Source of the DNA: Actinomycetota bacterium
GTDB taxonomy: Bacteria; Actinomycetota; Acidimicrobiia; Acidimicrobiales; Ilumatobacteraceae
Assembly: GCA_016213665.1 (NCBI GenBank)
Contig: JACQZX010000113.1
Coordinates: 1 to 50,582, forward strand
Direction: 5' to 3'
DNA: 50,582 bases
The notes below the pieces were generated by a model that did no database searches, had not been told where the DNA came from, and saw nothing but the letters and a program-made list of their open reading frames with translations. Positions within the stretch are counted from its first letter, which is position 1. Every line of letters begins with the position of its first letter. Positions 15,481-25,529 of this stretch are shown here, in pieces. A program made the translations under genes and the position numbers.

Positions 15481-16823
15481 GCCAACAATGCTGACACGGC
15501 CGAATGGAACACGTGGGAGTGCAAGTCGACATCTTGTTGCGAGTGGAACGGAGACATGAGCGCCATGTTGTGGAAGGGCGTCAGCAAGATGCCGCGGTTG
15601 ACGGCCCACAGGTGCATGAACGCGTCGAGCTGATGATCGACTGCTGCGGCGGCCGCCGCCCCGTCCCGAGGGGGTGGACAGAACCAATACTCGGCGCGCG
15701 CTCCGAGTTGCTGAACGTTCCACGGCAGGCCGAACTCCGCGATTGTCGTTTGCACGCCGGCCGTCCATGCGGCCGCGAGCGGAATCATTCTTGCGAAATC
15801 TTCGTCTCGCAACGAGCCTGCAAGTGTTGCCCTGACGGCCGCCAGCGCCAGCGCATTGCCGCTGAGCGTGCCGCCGACACCGCTGGTGTCCACCTCGGGA
15901 TCACCCAGCAGACGATTCAGCCGCTCGGCGACCTCGGTAGTGCATCCGTAAGCAGCGGCGGGCATGCCACCACCGATCGGCTTGCCGATCACGAAGAAGT
16001 CGGGGTCGAGTCCCCAAGCACGCGTGGCCCCGCCGGGGCCGACGCAAATGGTGTGCGTCTCATCGATCACCAACAGGGTTCCGAACCGACGAGTGAGCGC
16101 CCGCAGAGCCTCGTGGAATCCCGGTTCGGGCAGCACTATGCCAATGTTGGTGAGCGCCGGCTCGGCGAGCACACACGCGATTTCGCCGGTGGCCAACGCC
16201 TTCTCCACGGCGGCGAGGTCGTTGAATGGCACTACCACCGAAGTGTGTTCGGGGTGCACCATCGGAGCGATGTTGCCGACGCGGGGCTGGATCCTTCCCG
16301 TCGGGTCGAGGGTCACCAATGCCTCGTCGACGCTGCCGTGATAGCACCAATCGAAGACCAGCACCTTCGGTCGGCCGGTCAGGTAGCGGGCGAACCGCAG
16401 CACGAATCGATTGGCGTCGGTGGCGGTCATCGCCATCTGCCAGATCGGCAACCCGAAGCGTCTCGCCAATTCCGCGCCCACCCATACCGCATCGGCATTG
16501 GGTAACATGGTGGTGATACCGCGCGTCGCCTGGCGATGGATCGCCTCGGCGACTTGTGGAAGTGCGTGGCCTGTCATCGCGCCGGTGTCACCAAGGCAGA
16601 AGTCGACGTACTCGATGTCGTCGGCGTCGGTGATGCCGGCCCCGCTTGCCGTCTCGAAGAACAGCGGGAACGAACCGGGCCAGCGTGTCATCCACGCCAT
16701 CGGCACGCCACCGAGGAGCGTGTTTCTAGCGGCCGCGGCGAGCTTGGCGGATCGAGGGTGCGTGTCGACAAATCGCTGTTCCTCCGCGAGATGGAGGGCT
16801 GCGAGACGTTCCCGGTCGATCAC
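15477..16823 (-). CDS. Class-III PLP aminotransferase (GSA-aminomutase-like)
   Basis: 448 residues from GTG at 16823, 11 bp after the ftsB stop, giving VIDRERLAALH as the natural N-terminus; the frame stays open to a TTG at 16898 inside ftsB. Features of the family include DFCLGDTGAMTGHA (substrate loop), LLVIDETHT (PLP-ring Asp) and the PLP-binding Lys in VIGKPIGGGMP (about 281). GSA-like class-III enzymes move amino groups between amino and oxo acids or within one substrate. It is not likely to be HemL itself, because no tetrapyrrole genes are near and the downstream genes are SDRs. Substrate unknown. Confidence 0.82.
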   Translation of the reverse strand: MIDRERLAALHLAEEQRFVDTHPRSAKLAAAARNTLLGGVPMAWMTRWPGSFPLFFETASGAGITDADDIEYVDFCLGDTGAMTGHALPQVAEAIHRQATRGITTMLPNADAVWVGAELARRFGLPIWQMAMTATDANRFVLRFARYLTGRPKVLVFDWCYHGSVDEALVTLDPTGRIQPRVGNIAPMVHPEHTSVVVPFNDLAAVEKALATGEIACVLAEPALTNIGIVLPEPGFHEALRALTRRFGTLLVIDETHTICVGPGGATRAWGLDPDFFVIGKPIGGGMPAAAYGCTTEVAERLNRLLGDPEVDTSGVGGTLSGNALALAAVRATLAGSLRDEDFARMIPLAAAWTAGVQTTIAEFGLPWNVQQLGARAEYWFCPPPRDGAAAAAAVDHQLDAFMHLWAVNRGILLTPFHNMALMSPFHSQQDVDLHSHVFHSAVSALLA

Positions 16824-16834
16824 ACCGAGCGACT

Positions 16835-17425
16835 CTAGGGTGTGGAGCTGGAGGCCGTTCGAATCGTGATGATCTGGGCGATCGTGTCGTATGGCCAACC
16901 ACCGGGCATCGTGATCGGCGCATCGGGTGCGTCGAGAACCGTGAACCTGATCTCGCCGCGCTGCACGTAACCGATTTCCTCGCGTGCGGCTTGCTCGATG
17001 CCTTCAGGTGTCTGCAACTGTTGCACTTCGTGGGCGAGCTCGGCGTTGGCGGTCTGTAGCGCGGCCAGTTGCTCGCGCTTGCTGGCGAGATCGTCTCGCT
17101 GACGTAACCAGGCCTGCAGCGGTAACACGAAAAGCGCGGCGATGAAGGCAGCGCTGATGACGACGGCGCCGATGCCGATCACTCGTCGCTTGCCCCAGCC
17201 TCTGACGAGTTGCTTCTCGACGGGGATCGGCCGCGTGAAATCGGCGAATCTGCTGTCGTCGCGCTTGTCGACAGACTTCTTGGTGCTGGTCGCTTTGCCG
17301 GCCTTCGCGGCCGGCTTGCTCGCCGGTCGGCGTTTCTTGGGCGATCCGTGGGTGCGCGTTCTCGCCGCGGCCTTGGGCCGTGCGATCGAAGACGTCTTGT
17401 GACCGCCAGAACTCATGGGAAGCAT
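16835..17425 (-). CDS. ftsB: FtsB/DivIC-type septum formation protein
   Basis: 196 residues: a long basic, Ala/Lys/Pro-rich N-terminal tail (1-75), one membrane helix (about 82-105), a coiled coil with KREQLAALQTANAELAHEV, then the GIEQAAREEIGYVQRGEI block typical of FtsB/DivIC. It is a bitopic divisome scaffold linked to FtsL and FtsQ. The position just after eno is the usual one in Actinobacteria. ATG at 17425 or 17416 may be used. The basic cytoplasmic tail is longer than in E. coli FtsB, as in other Actinobacteria. Confidence 0.85.
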   Translation of the reverse strand: MLPMSSGGHKTSSIARPKAAARTRTHGSPKKRRPASKPAAKAGKATSTKKSVDKRDDSRFADFTRPIPVEKQLVRGWGKRRVIGIGAVVISAAFIAALFVLPLQAWLRQRDDLASKREQLAALQTANAELAHEVQQLQTPEGIEQAAREEIGYVQRGEIRFTVLDAPDAPITMPGGWPYDTIAQIITIRTASSSTP

Positions 17426-17458
17426 TCTCGCAGCGCCGCCCTCGGAATTGGCGTCACC

Positions 17459-19616
<2,158 letters not shown>

Positions 19617-19638
19617 CGGCAGCACCTGACTCGGGCGT

Positions 19639-21108
19639 TCAGTCGCCGGCGCGCTCGTCGGCCTTGGCCAGCTCCCATAGTTCGTCGAGAGCTGTCAACG
19701 ATGCAGCCGACATGTCGATGCCGCGCTCGCGAGCCAGCACCTCGACGTTCTCGAACCGTCGTTGGAACTTGCGCGTGGCCGCGCGCAAGGCGGTCTCGGG
19801 CTCGACCTGCAGGTGGCGGGCGACGTTGACGACAGCGAACAGCAGGTCGCCGAGCTCGTCGCGCGTGGCCGCGGCGTCGCCCGCGGCGGCGGCGACTCGC
19901 AACTCGCCGACTTCCTCGGCGATCTTGGGCAACGCCCCATCCACGTCGGGCCAGTCGAATCCGACCGTCGCCGCCCTTGTTTGAACTGCGTCGGCGTGGG
20001 CAAGTGCCGGCTGTGATTGGGCGATGCCATCGAGCGCGGAAGTGCGCCCCTTCTCGACCTTCTTGATCTCATCCCAGTTCGCCTTAACCGTCTCAGCGTC
20101 GTCCGCGACCGCCAACGATGTGCCCTCGGGCGCGAACACGTGCGGGTGTCGGCGCACCAGTTTGTCGTGCACGCCCTGCGCGACATCGGCCATCGTGAAG
20201 CGGCCCTGCTGCTCTGCGATCGCCGCGTGAAATTCGATTTGGTACAACAGATCACCGAGTTCTTCGACAAGGGCTTCGTCGGTGGCGAGATCGTTCGGGT
20301 CGAGAGCCTGAAGCGCGTCGACGACTTCGTAGGTCTCCTCGATGAGGTAGCGCACCAGCGATGCGTGCGTTTGCTTCTGATCCCACGGGCACTTCTCGCG
20401 CAGTAGTCGCGTCAGTTGGTGAAGACGCGCGGTTTCGGCTGCAACCGGTGTGGCGAGACCGGGGATGTACAGGCAGGTCAGATGATCGGCGGCGACGCTG
20501 CGATCGAGTTCTGCCCACGTGGTGTGGGTGATGGTCTCGTCGGGCGTGCCGAGTCTGGCCAGAATTGTCACCGGCTCGTCGCCGGTGGCGCCTTCGGCCG
20601 CCAGCTTGATTTCGCTGAGCACCCAGTCGGCGTGCGCGTGCGCTACCAGCATTGGTCCGGTTATGCCCGCGGCCGCGATCGCGAAGCTGTGCCCGTCGAT
20701 AAGGGTGACCGCCGCCTCGACTGGATCGACCCCAAGCCGCGCATAGGCGAGGTCGAGGAACGACATCGCCGGATGCACGACCAGGTCGATGCGATGATCT
20801 GTCATCATCATTCGCACTGTGCGTTCGAGTACCAGCGGTGAGCCGGGGACGGCATACAGGATCTCGCCATGCAGTGTTGCGGCGCCAACCAGGCGATCGA
20901 CGATCGTGTCGTACACGTCGTCGAAAGTGTCGGCCGCTTCGTAGATCTCGTCGAACGAAATCGCGCTCGTCACGAGCTTCGCCGAGGGGTGACGCGCGGT
21001 GCGCAGGTACCGATTTGGTATCCGAGCAATTTCTGCGATGGTGTGCTCGGTGACGTACTCCGCACCCGCCGGGCCGAGGCCGACGACGACAATGCGGGGA
21101 AGGGTCAC
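19639..21108 (-). CDS. mazG: MazG nucleoside-triphosphate pyrophosphohydrolase with YabN-type methylase domain
   Basis: 489 residues from GTG at 21108. The N-terminal half is a tetrapyrrole-methylase-like domain (IVVVGLGPAGAEYVT, GPMLVAHAH), and the C-terminal half has two MazG blocks with metal-binding acidic residues: LIEETYEVVDAL/EELGDLLYQIEFH and KIAEEVGEL/DELGDLLFAVVNVARH, with CPWDQKQTHASL in front. MazG hydrolyses (d)NTPs to monophosphate and pyrophosphate, cleaning the nucleotide pool. The GTG overlaps the stop of the SurA-like gene as GTGA. Fusion of the methylase domain to MazG is known (B. subtilis YabN). The extended upstream frame is not part of it. Confidence 0.92.
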   Translation of the reverse strand: MTLPRIVVVGLGPAGAEYVTEHTIAEIARIPNRYLRTARHPSAKLVTSAISFDEIYEAADTFDDVYDTIVDRLVGAATLHGEILYAVPGSPLVLERTVRMMMTDHRIDLVVHPAMSFLDLAYARLGVDPVEAAVTLIDGHSFAIAAAGITGPMLVAHAHADWVLSEIKLAAEGATGDEPVTILARLGTPDETITHTTWAELDRSVAADHLTCLYIPGLATPVAAETARLHQLTRLLREKCPWDQKQTHASLVRYLIEETYEVVDALQALDPNDLATDEALVEELGDLLYQIEFHAAIAEQQGRFTMADVAQGVHDKLVRRHPHVFAPEGTSLAVADDAETVKANWDEIKKVEKGRTSALDGIAQSQPALAHADAVQTRAATVGFDWPDVDGALPKIAEEVGELRVAAAAGDAAATRDELGDLLFAVVNVARHLQVEPETALRAATRKFQRRFENVEVLARERGIDMSAASLTALDELWELAKADERAGD

Positions 21109-21875
21109 GCCGTCACGACTGCGCCCTGCTCGGCATCCCAGACACCGAAGCGTTTGTTGACGGTTACCTCGGCGTCCTGATAGCGCTCGAGCAACAACTC
21201 CGAGACCGGGCCCTGGGCCAGCGAATCTTTCGAATCTTGCGTCAGTTCTTCGAACGGGCGCAGCAGCACGATCACCTCCGAGCCGTTGAGGCTGACGACG
21301 ACGGGTTCGCCGACCACGGCATCCTCGGTCGTCAGCTGGTCGACCAGATCGACGTTCCACTGGTCAATGGGAAGGCACTCCTGCCCATCGACGCTGATGA
21401 CTCCGCCCGACTCGACGAGACTCGGATCGTCTGAGTATCTGGTGGCCAGGTCTGCGAACGAGACGCCCGCCGCGAAGCCGCGAAGAACCGAGTCGGAGGT
21501 TGTTTCGGCGGCGATCGGGATTACAGCCAGGCACAACAAGGGGCTTCCTGCCAGTCCCTGTTCGTAATCCGCCTGCGCCTGGTTCTGGACCGAATCGATC
21601 AGCGGCGGCAGTATCAACTCCCGCTCGGCGGCGAGCGCCTCCTCGGTGAGCAGTTCGCCGGGGTCTTCGGATGCGGCCACGACTTGGATCCAGGTGCTGA
21701 GCGCGGCACGCAGAACTGCCGGATCGTCGTTGCCTTCGGCGAGTTCCTGGAGTTGGTCGATAGTCAGTTCGTGACCGTTCACGGTTGCCGCAATGTCGGC
21801 ATCGAATCGGGTGCACGAAACGAGGAGCGCGAGCGAGGCAAGCGATCCTGAGGCGAGGGCAAGTCGTCGTATCAC
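21105..21875 (-). CDS. SurA-like peptidyl-prolyl isomerase lipoprotein
   Basis: 256 residues. Signal peptide with lipobox LLVSC (Cys21). NGHELTIDQLQELA near residue 34 is the typical SurA N-domain opening, and a short parvulin-like part follows (FADLATRYSDDPSLVESGGVIS, about 140-160). Such proteins assist folding of secreted proteins outside the membrane. The parvulin domain is weakly conserved, so catalytic isomerase activity is not certain. It precedes mazG with a 4-bp overlap and follows the alkyl sulfatase gene by 14 bp. Confidence 0.72.
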   Translation of the reverse strand: MIRRLALASGSLASLALLVSCTRFDADIAATVNGHELTIDQLQELAEGNDDPAVLRAALSTWIQVVAASEDPGELLTEEALAAERELILPPLIDSVQNQAQADYEQGLAGSPLLCLAVIPIAAETTSDSVLRGFAAGVSFADLATRYSDDPSLVESGGVISVDGQECLPIDQWNVDLVDQLTTEDAVVGEPVVVSLNGSEVIVLLRPFEELTQDSKDSLAQGPVSELLLERYQDAEVTVNKRFGVWDAEQGAVVTA

Positions 21876-21889
21876 GGCAGCGACCCTAC

Positions 21890-23785
21890 CTACGGTTCGA
21901 TGATCGCGAAGAACAGCTCGAACTGATCCAGCAGCCCCAGAAATGATTGGAAGCCGGCCACGTTGCCGTCGATGGTCGTCGAATTGGTCGCGATCTCATC
22001 AGCGAGCGTTGTCAGTTCGTGTGCCATCGATGCCAGTGCAAACGACGTCGTTGTGATGATCGCGTCGGGTTCTCGGGGGCGTGTCTGCCCGTAGTTAACG
22101 ACGCCGTTGGTCACCGCGACCCGAGTTGTCCAGCCATCGTCGAAGTGAAACTCCAGCTGCAGGTCTTCGTCGATCGCGCGCGGGCCGTTCAGCTTCACTG
22201 CGCACAGATCGAGCACCATCTGTGGCGTCATCGCTCGCATCGTGTCGGCCGAAGCCGTCGGTCGGGCTCCTGTCAGGCGGGGCGTGCCGTTGCGCAACTC
22301 CTGGGCGCCCGTCAGGTAGAACCCCCGCCAAACGGCCGACTCGGTCTGGTAGCCCAGTTGTTCCAGCGCATCGGCCTGCAGCAGCCTTGCCGCCGTATCC
22401 GACGGATCGGCGAACACCAGGTGGTTGCACACCTGCGCCACCCAGCGATAGTCACCGGCCGCGTAATCCTGGTTTGCCTTGGCGAGCGCGGCCTCGGCGC
22501 CGCCCATGTAACGCACCATTCGTTGAGCCGTCGCCACCGGTGGGTGCGGGTGCAGGTTGGCTGGGTTGGCGTCGAACCAGCCGAGGTACTTCTGGTAGAT
22601 CGCCTTCACGTTGTGGTTGACGGTGCCGTAGTAGCCGCGGTTGAACCACTCCCCGGCGAGCTTCGGCGGCACCTCGATCTCTTCGGCGATCTCACCGGCG
22701 GTGAGGCCATGGTTGGCCAGGCGCATGGTCTCGTCGTGCAGGTAGCGATAGAGGTCGCGTTGCCCGCACAGCCACTTCTCGATGTCGGTGCTGCCCCAGC
22801 GCGGCCAATGGTGGCTGGCGAAGGCGACGTCGGTGCGGTCGAGAAACAACTCCAACGACTCGTTGATGTACCGACTCCAGCCGAGTGCATCACGAATCTC
22901 GGCGCCGCGCGGTGTGTACAGGTTGTGCATTGTCGCGTTGCAGTTCTCGGCCATGCACAGCGCCTTCATCTGCGGGAAGTAGAAGTTCATCTCGGCGGGC
23001 GCTTCTGTGCCCGGCGTCAACTGGAACTCGATCGTGATTCCGTCGATGGTGAGCGTTTCGCCGGTGTGCGCAATGTCGGTGGTCGGTGCGATCAGCCCCG
23101 ACGTGCCAAACGGTGTGCGCTTCCCGAGCCCGCTGTCGACGTGAGCATTGGTCGCGCTGGGTAGCAGTACGCCGAACATGTACATCGCCCTACGGCGCAT
23201 GGCAGGCCCGGCGATGACGTTCTCACTGACGGCCGCCTCCATAAATCCCTGCGGCGCGATGATCTGCACGCTGCCGGTGGCGACCTCCGTGTCGGTGACG
23301 ATGCCGCGTACTCCTCCGAAGTGATCGAGATGGCTGTGCGTGTAGATGACTGCGACGATCGGCCGGGCGCCGAAGTGCTTGTCGACCAACTGGCGCGCGG
23401 CGGCTGCAGTCTCGGCGACGGTGAGCGGGTCGATGACTATCCATCCGGTGTCGGAGCGAACGAACGTGATGTTGGAGATGTCGTAGCCGCGCACTTGGTA
23501 GATGCCCGGTGTTACCTCGAACAGTCCGTGGGCGCAGTTGATCCGTGCCTGTCGCCACAGGCTCGGATTCACCTCCGGTGGGCACCGCTCATCGTCGAGG
23601 AAGCGAAATGTCCCTAGGTCCCACAGCGGTCGCGATCCCGGGCCATCGATGACGGGTGGATCGAGCGCCGCCAGCCAGCCGCGGTTGGCGCGCTCGAAGT
23701 CGGCGCGGTCGGTGAAGTCGAGATGTGCGGTACAGCGAGCGTGTTCGGCAGCGGTGTGCGCGGTGGCAGGGTTGGGAGAATTCAC
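21890..23785 (-). CDS. Alkyl sulfatase, metallo-beta-lactamase fold (SdsA/BDS1-like)
   Basis: 631 residues, full length for the group. THSHLDHFGG (149-158) is the binuclear zinc motif; further ligands lie in CMAENCNATMHN and FASHHWPRWG. A helical dimerisation region follows, and the C-terminus (VKLNGPRAIDEDLQLEFHF onward) is an SCP2-like domain that holds the alkyl chain. SdsA-type enzymes hydrolyse primary or secondary alkyl sulfates to alcohol and sulfate. No export signal is visible, so it may be cytoplasmic, unlike secreted SdsA1. It is close to the SurA-like gene on the same strand. Confidence 0.88.
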   Translation of the reverse strand: MNSPNPATAHTAAEHARCTAHLDFTDRADFERANRGWLAALDPPVIDGPGSRPLWDLGTFRFLDDERCPPEVNPSLWRQARINCAHGLFEVTPGIYQVRGYDISNITFVRSDTGWIVIDPLTVAETAAAARQLVDKHFGARPIVAVIYTHSHLDHFGGVRGIVTDTEVATGSVQIIAPQGFMEAAVSENVIAGPAMRRRAMYMFGVLLPSATNAHVDSGLGKRTPFGTSGLIAPTTDIAHTGETLTIDGITIEFQLTPGTEAPAEMNFYFPQMKALCMAENCNATMHNLYTPRGAEIRDALGWSRYINESLELFLDRTDVAFASHHWPRWGSTDIEKWLCGQRDLYRYLHDETMRLANHGLTAGEIAEEIEVPPKLAGEWFNRGYYGTVNHNVKAIYQKYLGWFDANPANLHPHPPVATAQRMVRYMGGAEAALAKANQDYAAGDYRWVAQVCNHLVFADPSDTAARLLQADALEQLGYQTESAVWRGFYLTGAQELRNGTPRLTGARPTASADTMRAMTPQMVLDLCAVKLNGPRAIDEDLQLEFHFDDGWTTRVAVTNGVVNYGQTRPREPDAIITTTSFALASMAHELTTLADEIATNSTTIDGNVAGFQSFLGLLDQFELFFAIIEP

Positions 23786-23867
23786 CGCGCCAGCCTGCCA
23801 CGCGCTGTGTCAACCGCGTTGGTACGGACTGCGAGCGGTCGACCCGACTCACGGAACCGGCGTCGGC

Positions 23868-23886
23868 TGATCGGGAGTGCCGATCA
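23868..23886 (-). terminator. Hairpin just downstream of tRNA-Arg
   Basis: TGATCGG (23868-23874) and CCGATCA (23880-23886) form a perfect 7-bp stem with a 5-nt loop, 5 nt after the mature 3' end of the tRNA on the minus strand. There is no T-run, so it could equally act in 3' processing. Confidence 0.4.
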
Positions 23887-23891
23887 CAGCG

Positions 23892-23963
23892 TGCCCTCGG
23901 CAGGATTCGAACCTGCGCCTACGGCTCCGGAGGCCGACGCTCTATCCCCTGAGCTACGAGGGC
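23892..23963 (-). tRNA. tRNA-Arg (anticodon CCG)
   Basis: The minus strand folds into a complete cloverleaf of 72 nt: acceptor GCCCTCG/CGAGGGC, D-arm GCTC/GAGC with an 8-nt loop, anticodon arm with loop CTCCGGA (anticodon CCG), a 4-nt variable loop, and T-arm GCAGG/CCTGC with TTCGAAT. Discriminator base A. The top pair of the anticodon stem is a U-U mismatch (positions 27/43). CCA is not encoded. It reads CGG arginine codons, frequent in this GC-rich DNA. Confidence 0.95.
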
Positions 23964-24030
23964 GGGGTGTCATTCGGGACCCGGTCACGATAGCGAGCCG
24001 CCAAGGATTGCGAGCCGATCGGGCGTCGTG

Positions 24031-24555
24031 TCAGCGACCCTGCAGCGGATTGCGCTTTGGGGGCTTGATCGCAGCAGCGGCGGCGTCGGCCGGCGTGTGC
24101 CCGTACCAGTACTGCGGGCCGTGGCCGAGGGTGTAGGCGACGTCGTTGGGGTTGTCGCGAGTGCACGAATTGAGCGTCATGCAACCGCAGCCGATGCATG
24201 CCGACGAGTCGGTGCGCAAGCGCTCGATAATGGTGATGCGCTCATCGAGTTTGCCCTGCCACTGTTTTGCCATTGCCTTCCAGTCGGCGGCACTGGCGTT
24301 GCGGTCGTCGGGCAAGGTATCCAGCGCACTCTTGATCTCCTCCAGGCTCAATCCCACCTGCTGAGCGGCACGGATGAGCGCTACTCGACGGAGCGCATCG
24401 CGATCGAAGCGGCGCTGGTTCTTGCCGGAACGACTTGTACGCAGCAGGCCCTGCGATTCGTAGAAGCGCAGGGCCGAGGCAGCGACCCCCGCCCTGGTCG
24501 ACAACTGGCCGATGGTGAGCAACGTCGGCAATGGTTGGGACTTCTTCGGCGGCAT
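24031..24555 (-). CDS. soxR: SoxR-type redox-sensing MerR regulator
   Basis: 174 residues. A MerR helix-turn-helix (LTIGQLSTRAGVAASALRFYE, about 13-33) is followed by a dimerisation helix and the [2Fe-2S] ligand set C-x2-C-x-C-x5-C at Cys120, 123, 125 and 131 (ACIGCGCMTLNSC), matching SoxR. In Actinobacteria SoxR answers redox-active small molecules. The ATG has AAGGAG 6 bases upstream. A C-terminal extension beyond the cluster (YTLGHGPQYWYG and a basic tail) is longer than in E. coli SoxR. The regulated genes are not evident; the divergent transpeptidase gene is one candidate. Confidence 0.88.
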   Translation of the reverse strand: MPPKKSQPLPTLLTIGQLSTRAGVAASALRFYESQGLLRTSRSGKNQRRFDRDALRRVALIRAAQQVGLSLEEIKSALDTLPDDRNASAADWKAMAKQWQGKLDERITIIERLRTDSSACIGCGCMTLNSCTRDNPNDVAYTLGHGPQYWYGHTPADAAAAAIKPPKRNPLQGR

Positions 24556-24649
24556 TGCAGTCTCCTTGAAGGCACATGTTCGACACGGTGCAGTGGAAAC
24601 TGTATCCCGCCGATGCCCGTCAGCCGCCGTGGTTCCATAACCTGTCGGG

Positions 24650-25471
24650 GTGCAGCGAACCGTGACGCGGCGAATCGGACGGCGAGCGACCTGTGCCGCT
24701 TGCGTGCTGGCTGTGATCGGAAACGTGGTCGCACCCCTGCGCGCGGCTGCTTCCGGCGAGGCGGGGAAGCGGCTGACAACCTGTCAGCAAATTGCGACCA
24801 ACGTTCGCGATGCCTACCCCGGTACCGATCAGGTCATCGTCATCCTTACCGCAACCACCAAATCGTCTACGGCGACACTGCAGATCGCCACCCGCGTCAG
24901 GAAGGAGTGGGAGTGCAGCTCGCGGATGTCGGCGCGCGTCGGTCGCAAGGGCGTTCGTCCACTGCTCGAGCGCAGAAGTGGCGACGACACCACCCCCGCA
25001 GGAGTTTTCGCGTTGGGCACGATGACGGCGTGGGATGGACAGGCCTTCAGTTTCTTCGGCAATGCTCCCGACCCGGGCGTTACGGCGGGCACGTACCGCC
25101 TGGTGAAGACGGGCGATTGCTTTGGTGCCACGCCGAATCACCCCGACTATGGCCACTTGGTGAAGCGCACTAAGGAGAATTGCCAGGGACCCGACGATGA
25201 GTACCTGCCGGCAATCACCACCACCTACACGCACGCGGCGCTGATCGGCGCCAACATGGAGCCGAACGTGAGCGGCGATGCACCGGGAGAGATTCCGTAC
25301 GCCTCGGCGATCTTCCTGCACGCCTTCAGCTACGACGCCAACGGTAAGCCGAAAGCAACATCGGGCTGTGTCTCGCTTGGTCGCAGCAACCTCATCAAGG
25401 TGCTGAACGGAATGGAAGCGACCACCATGTTCGCGATCGGTGAAAGCAACTGGCTGCTCGCCAACTCCTGA
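24650..25471 (+). CDS. Exported L,D-transpeptidase-like (YkuD) protein
   Basis: 273 residues, GTG start. The N-terminus has twin Arg pairs, a hydrophobic core and AAA-type cleavage signals (about residues 10-35), so export is likely. The C-terminal part carries the YkuD active-site pattern: IFLHAF with the His (about 223) and TSGCVSLGRSNL with the catalytic Cys (about 240). Preceding text such as TTPAGVFALG is also typical (substrate-binding region). YkuD enzymes form 3-3 crosslinks in peptidoglycan or attach proteins to it. It carries an extra Cys-containing insertion between strands. A TAACCT six bases before the GTG may be a leaderless -10. Confidence 0.75.
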   Translation: MQRTVTRRIGRRATCAACVLAVIGNVVAPLRAAASGEAGKRLTTCQQIATNVRDAYPGTDQVIVILTATTKSSTATLQIATRVRKEWECSSRMSARVGRKGVRPLLERRSGDDTTPAGVFALGTMTAWDGQAFSFFGNAPDPGVTAGTYRLVKTGDCFGATPNHPDYGHLVKRTKENCQGPDDEYLPAITTTYTHAALIGANMEPNVSGDAPGEIPYASAIFLHAFSYDANGKPKATSGCVSLGRSNLIKVLNGMEATTMFAIGESNWLLANS

Positions 25472-25514
25472 CCACTCGGCACGTAACTACTCGGCTGTTC
25501 AACAGGTTGCTGAG

Positions 25515-25520
25515 TACGAT
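25515..25520 (+). promoter_or_regulatory. -10 box of argS, probably leaderless
   Basis: TACGAT lies 9 nt before the argS ATG (25530) in the 58-bp gap after the transpeptidase gene. No ribosome-binding sequence is visible between them and no good -35 is present. It would drive argS and the downstream amino-acid genes. Confidence 0.45.
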
Positions 25521-25529
25521 CATGAGACC

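Noticed and set aside
21947-23164. 405-residue plus-strand open frame
   Set aside because: Shadow of the alkyl sulfatase gene.
23868-23963. tRNA-Arg as an integration site
   Set aside because: No integrase gene, no duplicated tRNA 3' end and no phage genes are visible on either side.
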